Assembly (NCBI RefSeq): GCF_015390235.1
Contig: NZ_VUOH01000002.1
Span: forward strand, 744,001 to 808,000
Length of the DNA: 64,000 nucleotides
Source: Quadrisphaera sp. INWT6
GTDB taxonomy: Bacteria; Actinomycetota; Actinomycetes; Actinomycetales; Quadrisphaeraceae
Direction of reading: 5' to 3'
In this document: positions 9,970-17,568 of the stretch, one piece after another
How positions within the stretch are numbered: position 1 is the stretch's first letter
How the letters are laid out: the number at the start of each line of letters is the position of its first letter
Notes under the pieces: model-generated
What the model saw: only the letters and a program-made list of their open reading frames with translations
What the model was told of the DNA's origin: nothing
The model's database searches: none
Made by a program: the position numbers and the translations under genes

Positions 9970-11085
9970 TCAGGGCAGGAGGGCGTGGCAGCGCCGCAGG
10001 CGGTCCAGCCACCACCGGCGGCGCTCGGGCGGAGCGGCGTGGCGGTCCAGCAGCTCGGGGTCGGGCTCCACCGCGCCCACCGGCAGCGACCCGTCCTCCA
10101 GCGGCCGGGGCGCGGCGACGTCGACGGCGAGGAGCGACCCGGTGCCGAGCCCCGCGGCGAGCGGCTCCCCCGCCCCCGGCCACCCCGAGGGCAGCGCGGA
10201 GGTCGGAGCAGCGGGGAGGGCAGCGGGGAGGGCAGCGGCGGCGGCGAGCCCGGCGCCGATGCCGACGGCGGTGTCGAGGGCGCTCGAGAGGACCACCGGC
10301 ACGCCGTGCTCCTCGCGCAGCTGCGCCGCCAGCGCCAGGACGGCGCGGACCCCGCCCATCGGCGGGACCTTGAGGACGGCGACGTCGGCGGCGCCGGCCC
10401 GCACCACCGCGAGGGGGTCCTCGGCGCGGCGGATGCTCTCGTCGGCGGCCACCGGCACCTCCACCCCGGCGGCGCGCAGGCGGCGGCGCAGCTCGACGAG
10501 CTCGGGCACCGAGGCGCAGGGCTGCTCGGCGTACTGCAGCGGCCCGCCGGCCGCGAGGGCCTCCAGCGCGGCGGCGGCCTCGTCGACGGACCAGCCGCCG
10601 TTGGCGTCGACGCGCACCGCGGTGCCCGTCCCGGTGCCGGCCCCCCGGGCCGCGAGGACCTCGCGGACGGCGGCGACGCGGGCGACGTCGTCGCGGAGCT
10701 GCTGACCGGGCTCGGCGACCTTGACCTTGGCGGTGGTGCAGCCCGGGAAGCGCGCGAGCACCTCGGGCACCCGCTCGGCGGGGACGGCGGGGACCGTCGC
10801 GTTGACGGCGACCCGGGGCCGCAGCGGCGCGGGCCAGCCGCGCCACGCCGCCTCGACGCCGGCCGCCAGCCACGTCGCGGCGACGGCGTCGTCGTACTCG
10901 GCGAAGGGCGAGAACTCCCCCCACCCGGCGGGGCCGCGCAGCAGGAGGGCCTCGCGCACGTCGAGCCCCCGGAACCTCACGCGCAGCGGGAGGGCCACCA
11001 CGGCGACGCCGTCGAGGAGCTCGTCGAGGGCCGGAGCGCCGTCGCACGGGTGCCGGTCCGAGCGCCGTTCGGCGGAGGCGTCCAC
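9970..11085 (-). CDS. menC: o-Succinylbenzoate synthase
   Basis: MenC is an enolase-superfamily dehydratase making o-succinylbenzoate from SHCHC. Visible landmarks: GWGEFSPFAEY, the catalytic lysine region TTAKVKVAEPG, the metal-binding VRVDANGGWSVDEA and AADESIRRAED, and the second lysine VAVLKVPPMGGV. The length of 371 is somewhat above the usual 320 because of an Ala/Pro-rich C-terminal part. It lies directly upstream of menD on the same strand with a 59-base gap, so the two may share a transcript. The GTG start at 11085 leaves a 20-residue polar N-terminus whose exact beginning is uncertain. Confidence 0.9.
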   Translation of the reverse strand: MDASAERRSDRHPCDGAPALDELLDGVAVVALPLRVRFRGLDVREALLLRGPAGWGEFSPFAEYDDAVAATWLAAGVEAAWRGWPAPLRPRVAVNATVPAVPAERVPEVLARFPGCTTAKVKVAEPGQQLRDDVARVAAVREVLAARGAGTGTGTAVRVDANGGWSVDEAAAALEALAAGGPLQYAEQPCASVPELVELRRRLRAAGVEVPVAADESIRRAEDPLAVVRAGAADVAVLKVPPMGGVRAVLALAAQLREEHGVPVVLSSALDTAVGIGAGLAAAAALPAALPAAPTSALPSGWPGAGEPLAAGLGTGSLLAVDVAAPRPLEDGSLPVGAVEPDPELLDRHAAPPERRRWWLDRLRRCHALLP

Positions 11086-11188
11086 CCCCGGAACGCTCGC
11101 AGACTCATCCCCCGGGCTGACGGGCGGGGCACCAGGTCGGTGCGCCGGGCTGACGACGCCCGACCCGCGGCGCCGTCACGCTCTCGTC

Positions 11189-11914
11189 ATGAGCGCGGTG
11201 GCAGCCCCGAACCCCTCGGCCCGGACCGCAGGGGCGCCGTCGTCCCGCGGGGACCGGCCCGCACCGGGTCGGGCGGCGCGGTCCGGGGTCGCGGTGGCGG
11301 CGGTCGTCGCGGCGGGCGCAGCCGCCCTGCTGCTGGGCGCCGCCACCGAGGTGGGCCAGGGCGTGCTGCCCACGGCGTGGGGACCGCTGGCCGGCTCGGT
11401 GGCGGCCTGGGCGGTGATCCCCGCACTGCTGGCCGGGGTGGTGGTCTCCGCCACCGGGTGGCGCGGCCGGCGCGCGGAGGGCCTCGGGGCGGTCAGCGGG
11501 CTGGTCGCGACCGAGGCCCTGGTGGCGGGCTACTACGGGTGGGCCGCCCTCGTGAGCGGCACCCCGCACGCGGTGGCGTCGGTGGCCGTGTGGGCGGGGG
11601 CGGGCGTGGTGAGCGGCGCGCTGGTGGGGGCTTGCGCCGCGGCGGTGGCCGCCGGCAGCGGGCACGTCCGCGGCGCGGCGCTGGGGCTGCTGGGCGCGCT
11701 GGTGCTCGCCGACGGCCTGCGCTCGGTGCTCCTGTTCCCCTGGCAGGCCGCGGGCGGGTGGCTGTTCGTGGTCTCGGGGGTGCTGGTCGCGACGCTGCTG
11801 CCGCGACGCGGCGAGCGGACGGCGGCCGGGCTGGTGCTCGTCTGCTCCCTCGCCCTGGGCGCCGGCGGCTACGCCGTCCTCGATGCGGTGGTGACGCTGG
11901 CCGGCTCGCGCTGA
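11189..11914 (+). CDS. Multi-pass membrane protein, DUF6518-like
   Basis: The 241-residue protein has a basic N-terminus of about 35 residues and then about six hydrophobic segments (roughly 36-60, 67-87, 100-120, 128-150, 160-180 and 205-230). It contains LGAATEVGQGVLP and AGYYGWAAL, which recall the actinobacterial DUF6518 family; the assignment is tentative and no function is known. The ATG lies six bases after CACGCT (11177-11182), a relaxed version of the leaderless -10 arrangement. The gene stands alone between the divergent menC and the convergent SDR gene. Confidence 0.6.
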   Translation: MSAVAAPNPSARTAGAPSSRGDRPAPGRAARSGVAVAAVVAAGAAALLLGAATEVGQGVLPTAWGPLAGSVAAWAVIPALLAGVVVSATGWRGRRAEGLGAVSGLVATEALVAGYYGWAALVSGTPHAVASVAVWAGAGVVSGALVGACAAAVAAGSGHVRGAALGLLGALVLADGLRSVLLFPWQAAGGWLFVVSGVLVATLLPRRGERTAAGLVLVCSLALGAGGYAVLDAVVTLAGSR

Positions 11915-11942
11915 GCGCCGGCCCGGGCCCCGTCGCAGCGCC

Positions 11943-12815
11943 TCAGGCGGGCACGCCGACCATCGCCGCGGAGCGCTCCCACAGGCCCCGCGCGAGCTCG
12001 ACGTCGTCGGCCTGCCGGCTCGGGCGGCCGATGACGAACCTGTCGAGGTAGGCGCCGTCGACGGTCTCCGGGTCGGGCCGGGTGGCGAGCGCCAGCAGCG
12101 GCGCGGCGCCCTCCTCGGAGGTGATGGTCAGCAGGCGGCTCAGCGGGGGCCGGTAGAGCACCCGCACCACGGGCGTGTCGGCGCCGAAGGCGGTCCCCAC
12201 CACACCGGGGTGGAAGCACGACGCCGTGGCCGTGCCCTCCAGGCGCCGCGACAGCTCGCGGGTGAACAGGACGTTCATCAGCTTCGTGGTGCCGTAGACC
12301 CGGAAGCCCCGGTAGCGGCCGACAGCGCTGTCGAGGTCGCCGAGGTCCACCCTCCCGAAGGAGTTCGCGCGGCTCGACGTCGTGATGACCCGCGCGCCCG
12401 GCGTCGCCTCGACGCGCTCGCGCAGCAGGGCCGTGAGCAGGAACGTCGACAGGTGGTTCACCTGGAGCGTCTTCTCGTGGCCGTCCTCGGTGACCACCCG
12501 GTCGGGGAAGGTGCCGCCGGCGTTGTTGGCCAGCACGTCGATGCGGTCGCAGCGCTCGAGCACCTCGGCGGCGGCGCGGCGGACGTCGGCGAAGCTGGTG
12601 AAGTCGGCCAGGACGGGCTCCACGCCGAGCTCGGCCGCCAGCGCCCCGGTGCGCCGCGGGTCGCGGCCGAGCGGGACGACGGTGGCCCCCGCCGCGGCGA
12701 ACCGGCGGGCGGCGGCGGCGCCGATGCCCGAGCTGGCGCCGGAGACGACGACGGTCCGCCCCTCCAGGCGGGGCAGCGCGGAGGCGTGGCCGGGGGTCTG
12801 CGGGGCGCTCGTCAT
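11943..12815 (-). CDS. SDR family NAD(P)-dependent oxidoreductase
   Basis: A classical short-chain dehydrogenase of 290 residues. The cofactor motif is VVVSGASSGIGAAAARRF, DVLANNAGGTF is the NNAG strand, TTSSRAN supplies the catalytic Ser and VYGTTKLMNVLF the YxxxK pair. The arrangement resembles retinol dehydrogenase/WW-oxidoreductase-like SDRs. The substrate is unknown. The ATG at 12815 follows GATGCT by exactly six bases on its strand. The upstream gene is divergent. A much longer in-frame extension is ruled out because it runs into the tandem repeat at 13989-14084. Confidence 0.82.
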   Translation of the reverse strand: MTSAPQTPGHASALPRLEGRTVVVSGASSGIGAAAARRFAAAGATVVPLGRDPRRTGALAAELGVEPVLADFTSFADVRRAAAEVLERCDRIDVLANNAGGTFPDRVVTEDGHEKTLQVNHLSTFLLTALLRERVEATPGARVITTSSRANSFGRVDLGDLDSAVGRYRGFRVYGTTKLMNVLFTRELSRRLEGTATASCFHPGVVGTAFGADTPVVRVLYRPPLSRLLTITSEEGAAPLLALATRPDPETVDGAYLDRFVIGRPSRQADDVELARGLWERSAAMVGVPA

Positions 12816-12860
12816 GACCCCAGCATCGGTGCGCCGGCCACCGGAGGCGACCCGCCCGCC

Positions 12861-12866
12861 TAGCCT
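12861..12866 (+). promoter_or_regulatory. Leaderless -10 box TAGCCT
   Basis: TAGCCT ends exactly six bases before the GTG of the AbrB-type permease at 12873, so transcription would begin at or next to the start codon. Confidence 0.55.
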
Positions 12867-12872
12867 GGAGCG

Positions 12873-13967
12873 GTGGGGTGGCTGGTGGTCGCCGTGGCGA
12901 CCGCCGCGCTCGCAGCGGGGATGGCGCGCCTCGGCGTGCCGTCGGCGGCCCTGTTCGCCGCGGTGCTCGCCGGGCTCGTGGTCGCTCTCGCCGGCTGGCC
13001 GCGCACGCGGCTGCGGCGGGGGGAGCGCCTGGAGCTGCCCGCGCCGGCCTCGAAGGGCGGGCAGGCGGTGCTCGGCGTGCTGTCCGGCGCCCTGCTGCAG
13101 CCGGCGACGCTCGCCGAGCTGGCCGGGGCGTGGGCGCCCGTCCTCGCAGCCGTGGTGGCGACCCTGCTGGTCAGCGTGCTCGCGGGACTGCTGCTGGGGC
13201 TGTGCCGCGACGTCGACGCCGCCACGGGCTCCTTCGCCATGGTGGCCGGGGGCGCGTCGGGGCTGACGGCCATCGCCGGGGAGCTGGGAGCGGACCAGCG
13301 CGTCGTCGCGGTGGTCCAGTACCTGCGGGTGCTGCTCATCCTGCTGGCCATGCCGGTCGTCGCGGTGCTGCTGGGCGGGGGTCCAGGAGGAACCGGCGCG
13401 GCGACCGCAGGGGGCGGAGTCGCCCTGACGGCGAGCGCGGCGCCGTGGTGGGCCGACGTCCTCTTCACCGGCGCCGTCGCCGCCGCGGGGATCTGGCTGG
13501 CGCGGCTGGCGAGGCTGCCCGCCGGGCCGCTGCTCGGGCCGATGGTCCTGGCGGCCGCAGCCTCCGCCACCGGCCTGACGCAGGGCGCCACGGTGCCCGC
13601 TCCGGTGCTGCAGGTGGCGTTCGCGCTGATCGGCCTGCAGGTGGGCCTGTCCTTCACGCGGTCCAACCTCCGCACCGTCGGGCGGGTGCTGCCGACGGCG
13701 CTGGTGCTGATCGTGCTGGTCATCGCGGCGACGGCGGCCGTGGGCGTGCCGCTGCTGCGCCTGGCCGGCGCCTCGACCCTGGACGCCTACCTGGCCACCA
13801 CGCCGGGCGGGCTCTACGCGGTGGTGGCGACCTCGGCGGACAGCGGCGGTGACACCACGCTGGTGCTGGCCGTCCAGGTGCTGCGCCTGCTCGTGATGCT
13901 GCTGCTGGCTCCGCTGATCGGCGCGGCGCTGGGACGGCGGGGCCGGGGAGGACGGCGCGGCACCTGA
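12873..13967 (+). CDS. AbrB-family membrane permease-like protein
   Basis: A 364-residue, very hydrophobic protein with about ten to eleven membrane spans. It matches the bacterial AbrB family (PF05145, sometimes called ammonia monooxygenase-like): a repeated half-structure with GGQAVLGVLSGALLQPATL in the first half and LIGLQVGLSFTRSNLRTVGR in the second, plus GGASGLTAIAGELGADQR and ATTPGGLYAVVATSADSGGD, the paired TPGG/AGG loops of this family. The transported substrate is unknown. A short GC hairpin (13968-13981) and a 12-bp tandem array follow the stop. Confidence 0.78.
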   Translation: MGWLVVAVATAALAAGMARLGVPSAALFAAVLAGLVVALAGWPRTRLRRGERLELPAPASKGGQAVLGVLSGALLQPATLAELAGAWAPVLAAVVATLLVSVLAGLLLGLCRDVDAATGSFAMVAGGASGLTAIAGELGADQRVVAVVQYLRVLLILLAMPVVAVLLGGGPGGTGAATAGGGVALTASAAPWWADVLFTGAVAAAGIWLARLARLPAGPLLGPMVLAAAASATGLTQGATVPAPVLQVAFALIGLQVGLSFTRSNLRTVGRVLPTALVLIVLVIAATAAVGVPLLRLAGASTLDAYLATTPGGLYAVVATSADSGGDTTLVLAVQVLRLLVMLLLAPLIGAALGRRGRGGRRGT

Positions 13968-13981
13968 CCCCCGCACGGGGG
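13968..13981 (+). terminator. Short GC hairpin after the AbrB-family gene
   Basis: CCCCCGCACGGGGG begins at the base after the stop codon: a five-base stem with a four-base loop and no T-run. It is a weak terminator candidate. Confidence 0.3.
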
Positions 13982-13988
13982 CGCGCAC

Positions 13989-14084
13989 CGGGCGCGCCAC
14001 CGGGTGCGCCACGGGGTGCGCCACGGGGTGCGCCACGGGGTGCGCCACGGGGTGCGCCACGGGGTGCGCCACGGGGTGCGCGGC
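13989..14084. repeat. 12-bp tandem array, about eight copies
   Basis: A unit close to GGGGTGCGCCAC is repeated seven times almost without change (14001-14084) and preceded by one diverged copy (13989-14000). The unit is itself nearly self-complementary around GTGCGCCAC, so neighbouring copies can pair. It lies between the end of the AbrB-family gene and the -10 box of the next gene. Its length is a multiple of three, so it reads open in several frames (AHPV and RHGV repeats), but nothing supports translation. Confidence 0.85.
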
Positions 14085-14110
14085 GCTGACGGACGGCGCC
14101 CCGGGAGCCC

Positions 14111-14116
14111 TACCCT
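14111..14116 (+). promoter_or_regulatory. Leaderless -10 box TACCCT
   Basis: TACCCT lies six bases before the ATG at 14123, immediately after the tandem array. Confidence 0.55.
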
Positions 14117-14122
14117 GCGGGC

Positions 14123-14494
14123 ATGGCGATCTCCGCGGAGCCGCAGCGGCAGCAGCAGCGCTCGACGCCGGACCTCGTGGTCACCGTGCTGCTGCTCCTC
14201 GTCGGCGCGCTCGCGGCGGCGGCCGCCGTCCCCCTGGGCGCGGTGCTCACGACGGCCGCCGGCGGGTGCGGGGTGCAGGGACCCTGCAGCACCCTCGGGC
14301 TGACGGCGGGGGTCGGCCTCGCGGCGCTCGGGCCGAGCGCCGGCGTCCTCGGGTTCGGCGCCTGGGCGGTGGTGCGGCTGGTCCGCGGGCGGCGCGCCTG
14401 GTGGGTGGCGCTGGTGGCCCTCCTGTCCGCGCCCGCCCTGTGGTTCCTGGGCGCCTTCGTCCTCTGGGTGGGCGTGGGCGGCCTCTCGGCCTGA
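14123..14494 (+). CDS. Hypothetical membrane protein, 123 residues
   Basis: A small protein with three hydrophobic segments (about 17-40, 55-80 and 92-118) after a short polar MAISAEPQRQQQRS start. There are two cysteines in GGCGVQGPCSTLGL between the first two spans, which could form a disulfide outside the membrane. The family is not recognised. The ATG is supported by a -10 box at a six-base distance. The next gene, menB, has its own promoter, so co-transcription is not required. Confidence 0.6.
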   Translation: MAISAEPQRQQQRSTPDLVVTVLLLLVGALAAAAAVPLGAVLTTAAGGCGVQGPCSTLGLTAGVGLAALGPSAGVLGFGAWAVVRLVRGRRAWWVALVALLSAPALWFLGAFVLWVGVGGLSA

Positions 14495-14510
14495 TGCCGG
14501 GCGGTGCTGC

Positions 14511-14516
14511 TAGGGT
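14511..14516 (+). promoter_or_regulatory. Leaderless -10 box TAGGGT of menB
   Basis: TAGGGT lies six bases before the GTG of menB at 14523. Confidence 0.55.
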
Positions 14517-14522
14517 GGGCCG

Positions 14523-15491
14523 GTGAGCGCGCTGCCCGGGGTGTCCGAGACCTTCGACCCCGCCGCGTGGCGCGAGGTCCCCGGGTTCGAGGGCCTCACC
14601 GACGTCACCTACCACCGCTGCGTGCTGCCGGGGGCCGCCGGCGGCACCGTGCGGATCGCCTTCGACAGGCCGCAGGTGCGCAACGCCTTCCGCCCGCACA
14701 CCGTCGACGAGCTGCACCGCGCCCTCGACCACGCCCGCCGCACCGCCGACGTCGGCTGCGTGCTGCTGACCGGCAACGGGCCCAGCGCCAAGGACGGCGG
14801 GTGGGCGTTCTGCTCCGGCGGCGACCAGCGCATCCGCGGGCGCTCGGGGTACCAGTACGCGGCCGGCGGAGACGGGGGCGGCCCGACGGCCGACGAGACG
14901 GCGGCCGGCGTCGACGCGCGGCGCACCGCCGCCGAGGGCGGTCGCCTGCACGTGCTCGAGGTGCAGCGGCTGATCCGCACCATGCCCAAGGTGGTCGTCG
15001 CCGTCGTCCCCGGGTGGGCGGCCGGCGGGGGGCACAGCCTGCACGTGGTGTGCGACCTCACGGTGGCCAGCCGCGAGCACGCGCGCTTCAAGCAGACCGA
15101 CGCCGACGTCGGCAGCTTCGACGCCGGGTACGGCTCCGCCTACCTGGCCCGGATGGTCGGGCAGAAGCGGGCGCGCGAGATCTTCTTCCTCGGCCGGGAG
15201 TACTCGGCGCAGGACATGGCCGACATGGGCGCGGTGAACGTCGTCGCCGACCACGCCGACCTCGAGTGCGAGGCGCTGCGGGTGGCCGCCGAGGTGTGCG
15301 GCAAGAGCCCCACGGCCCAGCGGATGCTGAAGTTCGCCTTCAACCTGGTGGACGACGGCCTCATGGGGCAGCAGGTGTTCGCCGGCGAGGCGACGCGCCT
15401 GGCGTACATGACCGACGAGGCCGTGGAGGGCCGCGACTCCTTCCTGGAGAAGCGCGAGCCCGACTGGTCGCCCTTCCCCTACTACTTCTGA
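14523..15491 (+). CDS. menB: 1,4-Dihydroxy-2-naphthoyl-CoA synthase
   Basis: MenB is the crotonase-fold enzyme that closes the second ring of the naphthoquinone from o-succinylbenzoyl-CoA. Its 322 residues include RIAFDRPQVRNAFRPHTVDEL, FCSGGDQRIRGRSGYQY (an oxyanion-loop segment specific to MenB), VVPGWAAGGGHSLHVVCDL and the catalytic-aspartate loop TDADVGSFDAGYGSAYLAR. The C-terminus EKREPDWSPFPYYF is the typical MenB tail. It is followed after seven bases by an acyl-CoA dehydrogenase-like gene. GTG start with a leaderless -10. Confidence 0.95.
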   Translation: MSALPGVSETFDPAAWREVPGFEGLTDVTYHRCVLPGAAGGTVRIAFDRPQVRNAFRPHTVDELHRALDHARRTADVGCVLLTGNGPSAKDGGWAFCSGGDQRIRGRSGYQYAAGGDGGGPTADETAAGVDARRTAAEGGRLHVLEVQRLIRTMPKVVVAVVPGWAAGGGHSLHVVCDLTVASREHARFKQTDADVGSFDAGYGSAYLARMVGQKRAREIFFLGREYSAQDMADMGAVNVVADHADLECEALRVAAEVCGKSPTAQRMLKFAFNLVDDGLMGQQVFAGEATRLAYMTDEAVEGRDSFLEKREPDWSPFPYYF

Positions 15492-15498
15492 GGTCCCC

Positions 15499-16467
15499 GT
15501 GAGCAGCACCCAGACCGCACGACGGGTGGCCGAGGAGCTGCTCGCGCCGCAGGCCGCCAGCACGGAGGCCGCGGGAGCGGTGCCGCGGTCGCACCTCGAC
15601 GCGCTCGCGGCGGCCGGACTGGGGCGGACCGGGGGCGCGGACGCGCTCGCCGTGCTCGAGGAGCTGGCCGCGGGAGACCTGGCCACGGCCTTCGTGTGGG
15701 TCCAGCGGATCGGGGTGGTCCGGTGGCTGGAGCAGGCGGGCCCGGCGTGGGCGAGCACCCTGGAGGACCTGCGCGCCGGCCGCCTGCACGCGGGCATCGC
15801 CCTGCAGGCGGCGCTGCGCCCCGGGCCCGCCGCCGTCGTGGCGCGCCGGGACGACGACGGCGCGTTCGTGCTCGACGGCACCGTCCCCTGGGTCACCGGG
15901 TGGGGGCTGCTCGACGCCGTCCTGCTCACGGCCCGCGACGGCGAGGACGTCTTCTTCCTCCTGCTCGACGCGCGCCCCGACCAGGAGGGACCGACGCTGC
16001 GCGGGGAGCCCCTCGACCTCGTCGGCGTCCCCGCCAGCCGCACCGTCGAGCTGCACCTGGCCGGGCACCGGGTGCCCGCGGACCGGCTCGTGGCCACCGG
16101 CCGGCACGCCGCGCTGCTCGCCGGCGACGCCGCGGGGCTGCGCACCAACGGCTCCCTCGCGCTCGGGCTGGTGCTGCGGTGCGTGCGGGCGCTGGAGGGC
16201 TCCCCCGCGGCGGACGCGCTGGGGGCCCAGCTCGACGCGGCCCGCGAGCGCCTCGACGCCGCGGGGCCGGCGGAGCTGCCGGCGGCGCGCGCCGCGGCGG
16301 TGGAGCTGGCGTGGAGGGCCGCGGGGGCGCTCGCGACCGCGACGGGGAGCAGCGCCGTCATCGCGGGCGGGCTGGCGGAGCGAACGGTGCGGGAGGCGCT
16401 CTTCCTGCTGGTCTTCGGGTCGCGGCCGGCCATCAAGGCAGCGCTGGTGGCCTTCCTCGCCCGCTGA
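15499..16467 (+). CDS. Acyl-CoA dehydrogenase-like flavoprotein
   Basis: A 322-residue protein with the general layout of acyl-CoA dehydrogenases: an N-terminal helical part with LAAGDLATAFVWVQRIGVVRW, a central region with GAFVLDGTVPWVTGWGLLDAVLL, and a C-terminal helical part ending LLVFGSRPAIKAALVAF. It is shorter than typical members (about 380), and the usual catalytic Glu and FAD-contact motifs are not obvious, so activity is uncertain. It starts seven bases after menB and is probably co-transcribed with it. A role in menaquinone synthesis is not known for this family. Two copies of a 42-bp repeat follow the stop. Confidence 0.7.
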   Translation: MSSTQTARRVAEELLAPQAASTEAAGAVPRSHLDALAAAGLGRTGGADALAVLEELAAGDLATAFVWVQRIGVVRWLEQAGPAWASTLEDLRAGRLHAGIALQAALRPGPAAVVARRDDDGAFVLDGTVPWVTGWGLLDAVLLTARDGEDVFFLLLDARPDQEGPTLRGEPLDLVGVPASRTVELHLAGHRVPADRLVATGRHAALLAGDAAGLRTNGSLALGLVLRCVRALEGSPAADALGAQLDAARERLDAAGPAELPAARAAAVELAWRAAGALATATGSSAVIAGGLAERTVREALFLLVFGSRPAIKAALVAFLAR

Positions 16468-16490
16468 GCCCCCCTCCTCGCCCAGCCCCA

Positions 16491-16598
16491 CCGCAGCCGA
16501 GCGCCTCGTTGCGGTTCCCACCCCCTCCAGAACCGCAGCCGAGCGCCTGACTGCGGTTCCCACCCCCTCCAGAACCGCAGCCGAGCGCCTGGCTGCGG
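16491..16598. repeat. 42-bp tandem repeat, two and a half copies
   Basis: Three copies start at 16491, 16533 and 16575, the last one truncated. Each has a stem AACCGCA/TGCGGTT around a 14-base loop and then TTCCCACCCCCTCCAG. The period is exactly 42 bases with a few substitutions in the loop. A related array of the same period lies at 20786-20907. The region between the genes (16468-16697) holds nothing else recognisable apart from a possible -10 for the next gene. Confidence 0.85.
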
Positions 16599-16697
16599 GT
16601 CGGGTGGCCGAGGGGCACCGACCTCTCGCGGGGAGGTCACCCGGCGTCCACCTCGGCGTCGTCAGGGGGGCGGCTGGCGCCGGTAGACCGGAGCCTC

Positions 16698-17432
16698 GTG
16701 AGCACGACCACCACGGCTGCCGCGCCCCTGCCCCGCCAGCGCGCCCGCGCCCGCGCCCGCCGCGGCGACGTCCTGGAGCTGGTGCCCGCTCCGGCCGCCA
16801 GGCCGGCGCTGAGGGGGTGGCTGCACGCCGGGTTCGCGCCCGTCGTCGCCGTCGCCGGCCTGGTGCTGCTGGACCGCGCCGACACCCGGCTGGAGGCGGG
16901 GGCGGTCGGCGTCTACGCCGCGGTGAGCCTCGTGCTCTTCACCACCAGCGCGCTGTACCACCGGCGCGCGTGGGGCGAGGCGGGGCTGCGCCGCATGAAG
17001 CAGCTCGACCACGGCAACATCCCGCTGGTGGTCGCCGCGAGCGCGACCCCGCTGCTGCTGCTCGGGGTGCCCGGCGGCCTCGGGGTCGTGCTGCTGGCGG
17101 CGCTGTGGACCGCTGCGCTGATGCTGGCGGCGTCGCGGTGGGTGTGGCCGGACTGCCCCCGGCGCCTGCACACCGCGGCGACGGCGGCGCTCGGCTGGGC
17201 GGTGGTGCCGGTGCTGCCGCTGCTGCTCGCCAGCGGGGCGGTGGTGGACGCCGGGCTCGTGGTCGCGCTCGTGGCGGCGAGCGGTGCGCTGCTGACAGCG
17301 GGCGCCGTCGTCTACGCGACGCGGTGGCCGGAGCCGTGGCCGCGCCTGGCGGGCCACCACGAGGTCTTCCACGCCCTGACGGTGGCGGCGTGGCCGCTGC
17401 ACGCGGCGGCCGTCTGGCTGCTCTGCGCCTGA
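16698..17432 (+). CDS. Hemolysin III family membrane protein, copy 1
   Basis: A 244-residue PAQR/hemolysin III (TrhA-type) protein with about seven membrane spans. Conserved motifs are TTSALYHRRAWGEAG (SxxxH after span 2), LDHGNIPLVVAASATP (the D-H pair) and PRLAGHHEVFHALTV near the C-terminus (HxxxH). These residues form the metal-binding cluster of the superfamily. The N-terminal 45 residues are polar and Arg-rich. A diverged paralogue follows at 17565. The stop codon is the first element of a 12-bp tandem array. GTG start; TAGACC lies eight bases upstream. Confidence 0.85.
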   Translation: MSTTTTAAAPLPRQRARARARRGDVLELVPAPAARPALRGWLHAGFAPVVAVAGLVLLDRADTRLEAGAVGVYAAVSLVLFTTSALYHRRAWGEAGLRRMKQLDHGNIPLVVAASATPLLLLGVPGGLGVVLLAALWTAALMLAASRWVWPDCPRRLHTAATAALGWAVVPVLPLLLASGAVVDAGLVVALVAASGALLTAGAVVYATRWPEPWPRLAGHHEVFHALTVAAWPLHAAAVWLLCA

Positions 17433-17475
17433 CCACCCGGCCGACCACCCGGCCGACCACCCGGCCGACCACCCA
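17430..17475. repeat. 12-bp tandem array beginning at a stop codon
   Basis: Four copies of YGACCACCCGGC, the first containing the TGA of the hemolysin III gene (17430-17432). In later copies TGA has become CGA. The gap between the two hemolysin III genes otherwise holds a candidate -10 (TAGCAC at 17498) and a short upstream ORF. Confidence 0.8.
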
Positions 17476-17508
17476 GGCCCTTGCCAGCCCCGTCGGGTAG
17501 CACGGAGC

Positions 17509-17568
17509 ATGGCGGAGGTGACGACGTCGGACCCCGCAGGTGACGACAGGACGGAGGTGGCGCGGTGA
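17509..17568 (+). CDS. Possible 19-residue leader ORF coupled to hemolysin III copy 2
   Basis: An ATG at 17509, five bases after TAGCAC, opens a 19-codon frame (MAEVTTSDPAGDDRTEVAR) whose TGA overlaps the GTG of the downstream gene in the same GTGA form used elsewhere in this window. This fits a leaderless leader peptide that delivers ribosomes to a gene without its own Shine-Dalgarno. It could also be chance. Confidence 0.3.
   Translation: MAEVTTSDPAGDDRTEVAR

Noticed and set aside
8174..11047. A 957-codon minus-strand frame covering menD and most of menC
   Set aside because: The N-terminal two thirds is an out-of-frame reading of menC; the MenD family starts at 9907-9910, where a -10-like box and the NPSTA motif agree.
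11943..14072. A 709-codon minus-strand frame beginning with repeated AHPV
   Set aside because: Only the last 290 codons are a real SDR gene. The rest is the antisense of the AbrB-family gene and the 12-bp array, which stays open because its period is a multiple of three and GC is high.
14004..14303. A plus-strand frame with repeated RHGV at its start
   Set aside because: It is made by the tandem array and runs out of frame through the 123-residue membrane protein gene, which has a proper start and -10 box.
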